Part shown: piece after piece, positions 1-7,120 of the stretch
Position numbering within the stretch: the stretch's first letter is position 1
Layout of the letters: every line of letters begins with the position of its first letter
Assembly (NCBI GenBank): GCA_903916735.1
Contig: CAIWXX010000008.1
Coordinates: 1 to 64,000 of the forward strand
Direction of reading: 5' to 3'
Source of the DNA: an uncultured Acidobacteriota bacterium
Lineage (GTDB): Bacteria > Acidobacteriota > CAIWXX01
DNA: 64,000 bases
Program-made: the position numbers and the translations under genes
The notes under the pieces: model-generated
The model's input: the letters and a program-made list of their open reading frames with translations, nothing else
Database searches by the model: none
What the model was told of the DNA's origin: nothing

Positions 1-96
1 TCAGCCTATCATGAAATCAAAAGCGACACCGATTCGTGGAGCCCCTAAATGCTCGCAGACCCCTGTGGCACAAGGCCGCGATGCATGTTCTTCGAC

Positions 97-528
97 TCAA
101 AGTACCCACTCATATCCACGAAGACCCACAAAAGATATGCTCTGCGCTTGTTCTAGCGCCTTGCCGGCAAGATCAGTAATCGATGTCTTGACGTTGAAAG
201 TATAGCGCGTGCCAAGGGAGAGCCCTCCGGATAGCTTGAGTGTCACGATGGTCGCGAGCCCATCTTCACCGGTGGTCACGGCCCCGTCTTCGCCTTGCAT
301 CCCAATTGAGCCCGCAACGGGTCCCTGGTCGTCCAGAAGTTCGAGACTGTTATTTATCGAGACAGGATGAATCTCTTCATCGAAAGTTACTCTGAACACG
401 CCCTTGACGAACGTGATGGTCTGAATCTTGGGTGGGACTCGGTCATAGATGATTTGGGCTCTGATCCATGCCGGGTGTAGAAATGCGCTAATGAGTATCA
501 ACCCGAGTAGGAATGCTGACTTCCTCAT
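97..528 (-). CDS. Small secreted protein with one Big_5-type Ig-like domain
   Basis: 143 residues. Residues 1-24 form a Sec signal peptide (basic MRK, hydrophobic LLGLILISAFL, likely cleavage after the Ala of WIRAQ). The rest reads as a single bacterial Ig-like domain of the Big_5/SbsA kind: an early VPPKIQTITF strand, VTFDEEIHPVSI, and the late signature YTFNVKTSITDLAGKAL. Such domains usually form part of surface or adhesion proteins; alone, the protein has no predictable enzymatic role. The start is firm because a strong AGGAGGTG site lies about 7 bases before the ATG. No operon partner is visible, since the next feature upstream is a hairpin-rich stretch and an IS. The fold assignment is by pattern; the function is unknown. 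Confidence 0.75.
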   Translation of the reverse strand: MRKSAFLLGLILISAFLHPAWIRAQIIYDRVPPKIQTITFVKGVFRVTFDEEIHPVSINNSLELLDDQGPVAGSIGMQGEDGAVTTGEDGLATIVTLKLSGGLSLGTRYTFNVKTSITDLAGKALEQAQSISFVGLRGYEWVL

Positions 529-656
529 GATTAGTCACCTCCTGTCCATCACGCGCGTTCGTGGGACTCATTTAGTTGGAGTACATCAAATCCATTCCGA
601 TTTTGTGAATTACTTTGTGCCTTTCCCAGACCATAGGTCCATCGGGCACGGATAAT

Positions 657-686
657 TACGTATCACCTTGATTGTATGAATGTCAA
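657..686 (-). promoter_or_regulatory. Possible sigma-70-type promoter for the Big_5 protein
   Basis: Reading the minus strand, TTGACA (681-686) is followed after 18 bases by TACGTA (657-662), which runs into an AT-rich TAATTA. The -35 is perfect and the -10 is weak. It would place transcription start about 120 bases before the ATG at 528. Inference from consensus only. Confidence 0.3.
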
Positions 687-892
687 GACCGGAAGGTCTG
701 GGGCGATGCCCCAGTACCGCCGCATGGAGCGGCGGGCGGGTCCCCTTGGGGGTCGGGGGCCTCGTAGGTTCCATTGACCTAAGTACGGAGTGAGATCGTC
801 TAAATTGCCTTTGTGGATTATTTGGCATGTATTCGCTTCCCGCCTTCGGTGAATGGTTCCCAATGGGAACCCAGCATCGGCGGGGCCGATGC
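686..892. other. Cluster of short perfect hairpins
   Basis: No gene here. At least five short inverted repeats lie within about 200 bases: AGACC/GGTCT (686-699), CTGGGGC/GCCCCAG (698-714), CCGCCGC/GCGGCGG (717-735), GGTTCCC/GGGAACC (855-871) and GCATCGGC/GCCGATGC (874-892). The G+C-rich first half differs from the AT-richer flanks. It could be a structured leader or non-coding RNA, a decayed mobile-element end, or a set of protein-binding sites. I recognise no known RNA family. Confidence 0.4.
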
Positions 893-925
893 GCGGAGGG
901 GGAGATTTTTCTTCCGATGCCGGCG

Positions 926-935
926 GTGCATGGCG
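926..935. repeat. Left target-site duplication of the ISAs1-type element
   Basis: GTGCATGGCG abuts the left inverted repeat. The 10 bases just outside the right inverted repeat (2689-2698) read GTGCACGGCG, a single mismatch. A duplication of 8-10 bases is what ISAs1-family elements make, so this marks the insertion boundary. Confidence 0.8.
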
Positions 936-953
936 CAGGGCAGACGCATCTAA
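936..953. repeat. Left terminal inverted repeat of the ISAs1-type element
   Basis: 18 bases, identical to the reverse complement of 2671-2688. Beyond these 18 bases the two ends diverge. Confidence 0.9.
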
Positions 954-1000
954 ATATTAAAATCCTGAACGCGTAGTCATCGTGGCCGTGCCTCTTTTCT

Positions 1001-1297
1001 TCAGCGCCTGGAACGCTGTTTCTTTGGGAAATCCTTGGCGCGATTCAGTCGTGTTTGATGGATTATCAGATCGGCGTAAGCCTGCGTGAGTTCCAGATAG
1101 CGCTGATAGTTGGCGAGAGCCTCTTTTAGAGACGGAACCTGATTGGCAGGCACATATCGGACAATGTTGCGTCCCGACAGCCACGTTTGATGGTTGTAGT
1201 AGCGGCCATCGCGCATGGGACAGATTTTTCCTCTTTCCATCTGCTGGATCTGTCGAATCTGTTCCAGAATTTTTTCTGGGCTTGACTTCATATGCAA
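1001..1297 (-). CDS. DUF6788-like small protein carried inside the IS
   Basis: 98 residues starting MHMKSSPEKILEQIRQIQ. The pattern (helical start, then MERGKICPMRDGRYYNHQ and the closing LTQAYADLIIHQTRL) resembles the DUF6788 family, which I know as small proteins often found beside transposase genes; their role is unknown. The ORF lies between the inverted repeats and is divergent from the transposase (starts at 1297 and 1321). The C-terminus is basic (KDFPKKQRSRR), which fits nucleic-acid binding. It could be an accessory or regulatory protein of transposition, or a hitch-hiker. Family call moderate; function unknown. Confidence 0.6.
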   Translation of the reverse strand: MHMKSSPEKILEQIRQIQQMERGKICPMRDGRYYNHQTWLSGRNIVRYVPANQVPSLKEALANYQRYLELTQAYADLIIHQTRLNRAKDFPKKQRSRR

Positions 1298-1320
1298 AAG
1301 TATATAGATATCTATACATT

Positions 1321-2487
1321 ATGTCAAAGCAACCACGACAATCGATCACAGTGATCAGTCTGTTCGACTGCTTTCAGGATGTGCCCGACCCACGGGTTGA
1401 TCGCACGAAGAGCCACAAGCTGCTCGACATCCTGGTCATCAGCATCTGTACGCTTTTGTGTGGCGGAGAGAGCTTCAACGACATGGAAGAGTTTGGATAC
1501 GCCAAGTACGATTGGCTGAAGACATTTCTGGAATTGCCAAACGGCATTCCGACACACGACACGTTCAACAGAGTCTTTGCGGCGCTGGATCCACAACAGT
1601 TTCTGGACAGTTTCTTGCGCTGGACCCAGAGTCTGCGAACCGCAATCGCAGGAGAAATCGTCGCATAGGACGGCAAAGCCCTACGCCGCGCCTTGAATCA
1701 GGGAGAGTCGCTCCCCTATGTCGTCAGTGCGTGGGCCGTGGAAAACGGCTTGGTCTTGGGCCAACTCAAAGTCGCCGAGAAATCCAATGAAATCACAGCC
1801 GTACCCGAACTGCTGCGTGCCTTGGAACTACGCGGGTGCATCGTCACTACCGATGCCATGGGGTGCCAGAAAAAGATCGCCAAACAAATCATTGACTCCG
1901 GCGCCGATTATGTCCTGGCGCTCAAAGGTAATCATGAAGTCGTGCACGAGGAGGTCAAGACGTATCTCGATTCCGCTATCCTCCAGCAGGCGAGCGAGTC
2001 TGAACGACTTGAGGCAGCACCTGAACTGGTCCACACTGAGACGGTGGAGAAGGACCATGGGCGCCTGGAAACGCGTCGCTATTGGCAGAGCGAAAATATT
2101 GGTTGGTTTGCTGACCTCAAGAAGTGGAAAGGCCTGCGCAGCGTCGGAGTCGTCGAGGCCGTGCGCGAAATCAAGGGAACCCTCTCAACTGAACGCCGTT
2201 ATTTTCTCTCCAGCCTCCCGTGCGACATAGCCCGCTTCTCTAAGGCAGCACGTGGGCACTGGGGCGTCGAGAACCAGGTGCACTGGCACATGGACGTCAG
2301 CTTCGGTGAGGACCAATCTCGGGCTCGCACCGGCCACGCAGCCGAGAACCTTGCGACTTTACGCCGATTGGCACTCAATCTGCTCAAACGCGAGACGACT
2401 AAAAAACGCGGCATCCGTGGCAAGCAGAGATGCGCCGGTTGGGACCACCAGTACCTGCTCCGACTTCTTGGAGTCGTACTAACCTGA
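1321..2487 (+). pseudogene. ISAs1-family transposase with an in-frame amber stop
   Basis: The reading frame runs from ATG 1321 to 2487 (about 388 codons) and is broken only by TAG at 1666-1668, codon 116. Before the stop is the N-terminal DDE-associated domain (LFDCFQDVPDPRVDRTKSHK, LPNGIPTHDTFNRVF). After it come the catalytic blocks: DGKALRRA (first Asp directly after the stop), TTDAMGCQKKIA (second Asp) and HWHMDVSFGEDQSRART (Glu region). No frameshift is seen, so a single base change would restore the protein. A split product from ATG 1693 would lack the first catalytic Asp. Inactive unless the amber codon is read through. Confidence 0.85.
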
Positions 2488-2670
2488 TTCACAATGCCTC
2501 CAAGATCAGCGCCAAAGCACATGGAATCTCCCTCTAGCATGGGCACATCTGGTCGGATTAATCAGAGCCACCGATTCATAAGAGGCGATTCCACGGACGG
2601 CGTCTAATCAGTCCTTGGCTTTGTGCGCTGAAAACTGCCATCTTCTCCACATCCACCGCTCACGCCCAAA

Positions 2671-2688
2671 TTAGATGCGTCTGCCCTG
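2671..2688. repeat. Right terminal inverted repeat of the ISAs1-type element
   Basis: Reverse complement of 936-953 without mismatch. It is followed by the second copy of the target duplication at 2689-2698 (GTGCACGGCG). Confidence 0.9.
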
Positions 2689-2825
2689 GTGCACGGCGAG
2701 GCCCCACTGCGTTGCTATTAAAAATTGTGATATAATTTTTCTGCTCGCCGGACAGTCCCCGGCCCGGATTTAAACCCACCTAATTCTTCCTTCCAGTATT
2801 TTTATGCCTATTTGCGCGTTATTCA

Positions 2826-2857
2826 GGCGCACCTCGTGCGCAGGCACGGATTGAAAC
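2826..2857 (+). CRISPR. Solitary CRISPR-repeat-like sequence (possible array remnant)
   Basis: A 32-base stretch begins with the palindrome GCGCAC-CTC-GTGCGC and ends with GGATTGAAAC. Length, hairpin and the ATTGAAAC tail are all features of type I-C style repeats. A degenerate partner may start at 2886 (GGCGCATCTCG, with ATTGAA at 2913-2918) and another tail-like GGATTTAAAC lies at 2766-2775, but spacings are irregular and no cas gene is present. It may be a leftover of an array, or chance. Low confidence. Confidence 0.25.
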
Positions 2858-2928
2858 CAAGCCGTTCAGACGCAATAAAACCAATGGCGCATCTCGCGTC
2901 GATCCGAAAAAAATTGAAGGAGGAAAAA

Positions 2929-3132
2929 ATGTCATTCGATTTTCAAGCTGGAAGCAAAAAAGCAACGAAGGCCGTAAACATACGCGTGCCAGTAGCATTA
3001 TTAAAGGCATATGAAGCCGAGGCTGAGACACGATCGGCAACAATTTCAGATTTAATTTTGCAGGCCATGCGGTATACATTAACCCAAGTGGAAAAAGGCA
3101 GGAAGAAAAAAACAAAATCTATACAGCCATAA
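2929..3132 (+). CDS. Small ribbon-helix-helix-like protein
   Basis: 67 residues from the ATG at 2929, chosen because AAGGAGG sits about 8 bases upstream; longer in-frame starts run back into the repeat-like sequence. The central part (VNIRVPVALLKAYEAEAE, then ATISDLILQAMRYTL) has the beta-strand plus two-helix spacing of CopG/Arc-type RHH DNA-binding proteins. The C-terminus is Lys-rich (KGRKKKTKS). Together with the next two genes, which have similar IRVP or VRLS strands, it probably belongs to the remnant of a plasmid mobilisation or partition block. Function by pattern only. Confidence 0.55.
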   Translation: MSFDFQAGSKKATKAVNIRVPVALLKAYEAEAETRSATISDLILQAMRYTLTQVEKGRKKKTKSIQP

Positions 3133-3453
3133 AGCAGTTGTGTAGGAAATTGTAATTGTAGTTTGAGGAGAGCTTCCTGAGCTAGCAATTCTGGAAGCTT
3201 TCCTTCAGTTTCAATTTTTTCAGGGCAAACGAATTTCATTTTGACATCAGCAAAAAAACCAGGAAAGGAGACCACAGAGTGGGGGCGGGTTCTGATGATC
3301 ACTTTGTGATCACATGACTGTTTTTTTTCTTGTTGAACAATGGAAATTGATGTGGTCATTCTCAAACACGGTGTGTCCAATGTGTGATCGCCAAAAATGC
3401 AACCAAAAATGCATATAAAATAGGTTGTATTTTAAATCGTATTTGATTATATT
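3133..3453. other. Intergenic region upstream of the mobilisation-like genes
   Basis: No gene is supported in these 320 bases. They contain the inverted repeat at 3166-3204, a second palindrome TGATCAC-TTT-GTGATCA at 3296-3312 followed by a T-run (TTTTTTTTCTTG, about 3322 onward), and an AT-rich tail (repeated AAAAATGCA) just before the ATG at 3454. The palindrome plus T-run could be a factor-independent terminator. The position ahead of MobC-like and relaxase genes also fits an origin of transfer, which I cannot confirm. Confidence 0.4.
3166..3204. repeat. Imperfect inverted repeat, 12 bp arms
   Basis: AGGAGAGCTTCC (3166-3177) and GGAAGCTTTCCT (3193-3204) pair with one mismatch around a 15-base loop. 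It lies in the 320-base gap between two RHH-like genes. No T-run follows on the plus strand immediately, so a terminator is only one option; an oriT or operator stem is another. On the plus side a weak T-stretch begins at about 3215. Confidence 0.45.
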
Positions 3454-3771
3454 ATGGTTATGGATAAAGAGCCAGTAAATCGCTTCACAGCGCCAAAACC
3501 AAAATATGGAATTACCATTCGCGTGCCAGGTGAACTCGCGTCTCGAATCAAAGCAGCAAGAAAAATCGCGAATCAGCTGGATCGTACGTTCAGCCTCAAC
3601 GATCTCATGATCGATGCACTGACACGCGTCATAACAGGTGTCGAGCGTGAATTAACGGCATTGGCAAACGCGAATAAAACAACCATATCAAAGGGTGTCG
3701 TCGAGCCGACGGTCGCTACCCATGGGATTTGTGGACGTCGATTCGCACAGAAAAAAGCGGAGGAAAAATGA
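3454..3771 (+). CDS. RHH-like accessory protein of a mobilisation block
   Basis: 105 residues. The first half holds a short strand ITIRVPGELASRIKAARKI followed by helical FSLNDLMIDALTRVITGVE, again the layout of a ribbon-helix-helix DNA-binding domain. The second half is low complexity with a basic end. Two close in-frame starts exist (3454 and 3460) and neither has a good ribosome site. The stop overlaps the start of the next gene as ATGA (3768-3771), so the two are translationally coupled. It may be a relaxosome accessory or a partition-type repressor; the exact role is not visible. Confidence 0.55.
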   Translation: MVMDKEPVNRFTAPKPKYGITIRVPGELASRIKAARKIANQLDRTFSLNDLMIDALTRVITGVERELTALANANKTTISKGVVEPTVATHGICGRRFAQKKAEEK

Positions 3772-4202
3772 GGACAACGACGCGGCGCGGAAATGTCCTG
3801 CACGTGCGGTTGTCGGCCAATGAACATGCGATGGTTGCGCAACTAGCTTCAGGTGCCGGCATATCGCACGCCGACTGCATCCGACGGCTTATTCAGCACA
3901 ATGCGAAAGCCAAGCTCGTCGAGGCAATCGACGATGGCCGACTGGAACACGTTGAGGCAAGAGTCGAAGCCTTGCACGCGACCGTTCGAGGCATCGAACG
4001 CGCGATTCTTGGCGGGATCGCCGAACAAACCGCAACCGTGCGCGACATGCTTGAAGCTCTGCGCGCACTCACTGCGTTGACGGCCCCTGTGTATTTTGGT
4101 ATCAACGCAATTATCCAAAACCAGAAACAGGAAATCCGGCAGCAGGTTGAGCAGCAGGTCGCCGAATGGCGACAGCGAACCGTAGTCACACCACAGGCCT
4201 AA
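3768..4202 (+). CDS. MobC-like relaxosome accessory protein
   Basis: 144 residues from the ATG at 3768, chosen for the ATGA overlap with the preceding gene and GGAGG just upstream. The N-terminal NVLHVRLSANEHAMVAQLAS and AGISHADCIRRLI resemble the RHH part of MobC/relaxosome proteins. The remainder is a long helical region (residues about 40-130, repeated Val/Ala/Glu heptads, ending KQEIRQQVEQQVAEW) likely to form a coiled coil. It is directly followed by the relaxase-like gene at 4206, the usual MobC-relaxase order. DNA nicking assistance at oriT is the family role; here the partner is truncated, so the protein is probably orphaned. Confidence 0.6.
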   Translation: MRTTTRRGNVLHVRLSANEHAMVAQLASGAGISHADCIRRLIQHNAKAKLVEAIDDGRLEHVEARVEALHATVRGIERAILGGIAEQTATVRDMLEALRALTALTAPVYFGINAIIQNQKQEIRQQVEQQVAEWRQRTVVTPQA

Positions 4203-4205
4203 TTC

Positions 4206-4604
4206 ATGTCAATAGTCAAAGCGGGTTTCTCGCCGGGGTTGCACGGACGACGAGCTCAGGCGAGCGCGGGTCGACGCATCGAATACATCGCCCGGACGCA
4301 GGATGATGGAGAGCGACCGATCCTATATTCGGATGCTGGGCCTCTTAGTTGCGAGGAAGCGGTGCAGCATATCGGTGGACGAAATGCTGAATATCATGGT
4401 GTGATTTTACACTACACACATGCCGAGCGGGCCGCGCTCCGAGAGAAATTTGGATCTGATCATGCGGCACAGGAAGCAATGGGACGGATAGTGGGACGGC
4501 ATTTGGCCGGCGATGCTAACTATGTCATAGCCGCTCACGGAACCTCTTTCCCGAATCCAGTGGCCCCAATGATTTGTATGTGCCTGCGAGCCTGTTCAAG
4601 TTGA
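4206..4604 (+). pseudogene. Relaxase, N-terminal fragment only
   Basis: The first roughly 114 residues resemble the N-terminus of a plasmid-type relaxase (GRRIEYIAR, EYHGVILHYTHAERAALREK, ANYVIAAHG). In such enzymes a histidine triad with a metal-binding motif follows directly after this strand. Here the sequence changes after HGT at about 4547 and ends in unrelated PVAPMICMCLRACSS, so the catalytic part is missing. The DNA just beyond the break reads as a different gene fragment on the other strand. Four bases separate it from the MobC-like gene. Loss of mobilisation function is very likely. Confidence 0.55.
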
Positions 4605-4660
4605 AGAGTCAATGCGGCTGTGCCATACCACCATGTACGTACTCTGCGGCCGGGCCGCCG
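4547..4660 (-). pseudogene. Fragment with a Walker A-like motif, possibly a type IV coupling protein
   Basis: On the minus strand this short open stretch reads RTWWYGTAALTLQLEQ then RRHIQIIGATGFGKE. A strand plus GATGFGK is close to the P-loop of VirD4/TraD/FtsK-like ATPases, with Glu where Ser or Thr is expected. It stops exactly where the relaxase fragment from the other side ends, as if two half-genes had been joined head-on by a deletion or inversion. No downstream motor domain is present. The assignment rests on one motif. Confidence 0.35.
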
Positions 4661-4666
4661 CCGAAA

Positions 4667-5229
4667 AGTCGAATGAGCCGCTTGAACATGATCCAAATTC
4701 GGTCTATTATTAGATCTGAATTTGGAGGTCTGCAATGAGAGCATTGCGTGTCTCGGAAGATATCGTTCCGGTAAGCCAGTTCAAGACGGAAGCGGCTGAG
4801 TGGCTGAAGCGATGCACCGCTACCGGGCAGGCGGTCGTTATCACCCAGAATGGGAAACCCGCCGGAGTGTTGATATCGCCGTCAGTTTTCGATGAGTTGA
4901 CTGAGCGTAAGCGGTTCGTTGCCGCAGTCGAAGAAGGACTACGGGACTCTGAAGCCGGGCGGCTCACGGATCATAAATCGGTTGTCTCAGAACTCCGTCA
5001 ACGGTATCACAAACACAGTATCCGATGAGCACTCGACGTCGAGATTCAGCTAGAACTCAATCGCAGGGATCACCTCCAGGCCGCCGCCGCACGATTCGTT
5101 GGACAGACCGCGCGCGAAATGATCTCACAGAAATCGGTGATTTCATTGCAATCGGCAATGTGGCGGCCGCAGCGCACTGGGCAGAAATGTTCATCAAAGC
5201 CGTGGAGCGAGCAAGCGCCTTTCCGCTAA
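4667..5229 (+). repeat. Toxin-antitoxin repeat, copy 1 (partner at 18893-19455)
   Basis: This stretch, from about 68 bases before the antitoxin start to the middle of the toxin gene, matches 18893-19455 closely on the same strand (same order, same ATGA overlap). The upstream part contains CTTGAACA(C/T)GATCCAA and TCTATTATT in both copies, so the regulatory region was copied too. Confidence 0.85.
4735..5028 (+). CDS. Phd/YefM-family antitoxin (intact copy)
   Basis: 97 residues. The N-terminal half (VPVSQFKTEAAEWLKR, then VVITQNGKPAGVLISPSVFDEL) is the standard Phd/YefM DNA-binding fold. The C-terminal half is charged and helical and would cap the toxin. GGAGG lies about 7 bases before the ATG. 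The stop overlaps the toxin start as ATGA, a typical co-translated pair. Such antitoxins repress their own operon and neutralise the partner. A close duplicate is encoded at 18962-19255, differing at scattered residues, so this antitoxin could also bind the other locus. Confidence 0.88.
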   Translation: MRALRVSEDIVPVSQFKTEAAEWLKRCTATGQAVVITQNGKPAGVLISPSVFDELTERKRFVAAVEEGLRDSEAGRLTDHKSVVSELRQRYHKHSIR

Positions 5230-5390
5230 ACGGCCGCGTCGTACCAGAGATTGATCGCGACGACATCCGTGAAATCATTCAACACTCCTACCGAATCGTC
5301 TATCGGGTCTCACTGAAGACCATAGATGTACTGACTGTATTCGAAGGACATTGCCGTCTCCCCGCGGACTCAGTTCCAGAAGATAGATAA
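5025..5390 (+). CDS. ParE/RelE-superfamily toxin (intact copy)
   Basis: 121 residues. After a basic, Arg/Ser-rich lead of about 25 residues comes the ParE/RelE core: TIRWTDRARNDLTEIGDFIA, the Ala-rich helix, FPLNGRVVPEIDRDDIREI, then YRIVYRVSLKTIDVLTVFEG. The HSYRIVYRV strand and the closing VFEGH are typical of the ParE branch, which poisons gyrase, though the target cannot be read from sequence. The ATGA overlap with the antitoxin supports the start, although the extra basic N-terminus is longer than most ParE proteins. The 19252 copy lacks the last third. Confidence 0.85.
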   Translation: MSTRRRDSARTQSQGSPPGRRRTIRWTDRARNDLTEIGDFIAIGNVAAAAHWAEMFIKAVERASAFPLNGRVVPEIDRDDIREIIQHSYRIVYRVSLKTIDVLTVFEGHCRLPADSVPEDR

Positions 5391-5409
5391 AACAGTTCGA
5401 TAATAAAAC

Positions 5410-5673
5410 ATGTCCAATATAAGTGATCCTACTCCAAAGAGTGCTGGTGCAAAAAGGGATCCCACCATGTTGAGCATTTTGATTTACAGCGAGAGCTGGA
5501 TCAACCTGCGGCGCGTCAAAGCACACCTCAAGCACGCCAAACAGAATTGGGAAATCAACATCGATCCCACAGGGCACGGCAATCACTTTCCCATTCTCAT
5601 TCCTGTCGGCACCTCGGCAGATCGTCCGAATAGCGGCTCTGCCCTACCCTCCCACGGGTCTCTCGAATTTTGA
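5410..5673 (+). CDS. Short hypothetical ORF, weak support
   Basis: 87 residues from ATG 5410. The centre (NLRRVKAHLKHAKQNWEINI, DPTGHGNHFPILIPVG) looks protein-like, but I recognise no family. The end (SADRPNSGSALPSHGSLEF) looks random. No clear ribosome site precedes it. It could be the tail of a lost gene or a spurious frame between the toxin and the next propeller gene. Confidence 0.25.
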   Translation: MSNISDPTPKSAGAKRDPTMLSILIYSESWINLRRVKAHLKHAKQNWEINIDPTGHGNHFPILIPVGTSADRPNSGSALPSHGSLEF

Positions 5674-5892
5674 CAAGGCAGCGCCATAATGCTAGGTTTT
5701 TGCTATGGTTCGTTCGCTCGCGCGCGGCCGAAAAAGCTCCATGCCTCAATCGGTTATGGGCTCACATACCCTATGGGGACCTGGGTTTGTTTTAGTGGTG
5801 GCTTATTACTACGTTGGTAGTATTCCTCCAGCTGTAGCCGGGAAGCAAAGTCCTCTATTCCCGCCGTTTGACGGCTCACCCAGGAGATGATT

Positions 5893-6816
5893 ATGCAGAG
5901 AGTCACCGGATTTATTATGGTGTCACTGTTGGTGATGTTGGGGGTACCGACGTATCTATCTGCTCGTCAAGGCGTTTCGGTCCCGCCCGGATGGATCAAG
6001 CATAGCTTTAGCCGCTTCATATATCATGTCTGCATTCCCACGAACCGGTCGACCATCGTTTACGCCGCCACTGAAGCGGGGTCATTCAGGCCCTCGGGCG
6101 TCTTTGTCTCGAACGACAGCGGCAAGAGGTTCAAGGCGATCAACCGGAATCTGCCGGAGAGGATCGTGAAAGGCATCGCTGTCATGTCGACGAAAAGGAA
6201 CTGCGTGTATGTTGCGCTTTCGGAGAAAGGCGTCTATCGGTCATGTAATCAAGGCAAGACATGGGGGGCGAAGAACAAAGGACTTCCGGTCAACATCCGA
6301 GCCACTTGCCTCAGCCTGAATCCGCAGGCCCCTAGAACGCTGCTCTTGGGCCTGGAAGGTGGAGAGCTCTTCAGGACCGTGAACGGTGCAGACTCGTGGA
6401 CCAGACTCGCGCCCGTGTCAGGTGACGTCTCCAGCATTGCCTTCGATCCGAAAAACCTTCATGTGTACTATGTCGGGATGAATGGCGGCAGACTGTACAA
6501 GTCTACGGACGCAGGCGCCACCTGGAATGAATCCCAAGTCGGCGCGTCCTCAGATCCAAACAACGCCATCTCATCGATCGTCATCGATCCAATCACGCCG
6601 TCGAGCCTCTATCTTTCGATGACGTCCGCCGGGATTTGGAAGTCATTCGACAGCGGAGCGACATGGTCGGAGAAGATGAACGGTCTCAGCAACCCCAAAA
6701 TCAACGCCCTCGTTTTTGACGCCAAGCATCCATTGACTCTCTATGCTGGGACAGCCGGCAGCGGCGTGTTTGCTCTGAAGACGGGGGCGAGAGTTGGGTT
6801 CAGTTATCCACTCTGA
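5893..6816 (+). pseudogene. Secreted BNR/sortilin-like beta-propeller, frameshifted
   Basis: Start at ATG 5893 is chosen because AGGAG lies 6 bases upstream. Residues 1-25 are a Sec signal peptide. The rest carries repeated Asp-box-like motifs such as SNDSGKRF, SCNQGKTW, STDAGATW and SFDSGATW, one per propeller blade. It is paralogous to the N-terminal half of the gene on the other strand at 7121-9514. One base is missing near 6778: the paralog reads GVFTSTDGGESW, and here DGGESWVQ continues in the next frame from 6780, with FFAGTP still readable to about 6900. The stop at 6816 is therefore premature. Role unknown; likely decayed. Confidence 0.75.
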
Positions 6817-7120
6817 ATCTCTCAGATCCGACAATCCTGAGCCTGGCTCTGGATCAGGTGAATGAGAACCACTTCTTCGCGGGAACCCCCAACATGCGAC
6901 ATCCGACATACAAAGCTTCGATCGACCGTACCGGGCTGTTCGTCATCGACGGCGGGAAGGGTATCCGGAAAGCAATTAGGATTCTAAATGGTTTCGTGCA
7001 CAATATCGCAACGATTTCGCGGTCGAGGCAGAAACAGCCGATCGCGAATGTCGATGAGCGTGACCCGCAGGCCCCCTCCCGCAAAGCGGCTTGCCGACTC
7101 GATACCGAAGACCCCGCCGC

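Larger units (their letters stand above)
936..2688 (+). mobile_element. ISAs1-family insertion sequence (1,753 bp), transposase interrupted
   Basis: The element is bounded by perfect 18 bp inverted repeats, CAGGGCAGACGCATCTAA at 936-953 and its reverse complement at 2671-2688, with a 10 bp duplication (one mismatch) outside. Inside are a rightward DDE transposase carrying one amber codon and a leftward 98-residue DUF6788-like ORF that starts 23 bases from the transposase start, so both probably share a divergent promoter. The element is longer than a one-gene ISAs1 because of this second ORF. It is complete at both ends, which suggests recent insertion, but probably cannot move itself unless the amber codon is suppressed. 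Confidence 0.85.

Noticed and set aside
1-96. Start of the window
   Set aside because: No reading frame or signal I could support at this edge.
5800-5886. GC-rich leader ahead of the propeller gene, looked at as a possible GEMM (c-di-GMP) riboswitch
   Set aside because: The required conserved elements and tetraloop receptor are not present.
5705-5890. 61-residue ORF ahead of the frameshifted propeller gene
   Set aside because: No ribosome site, random-looking composition; it is probably leader DNA of the next gene.
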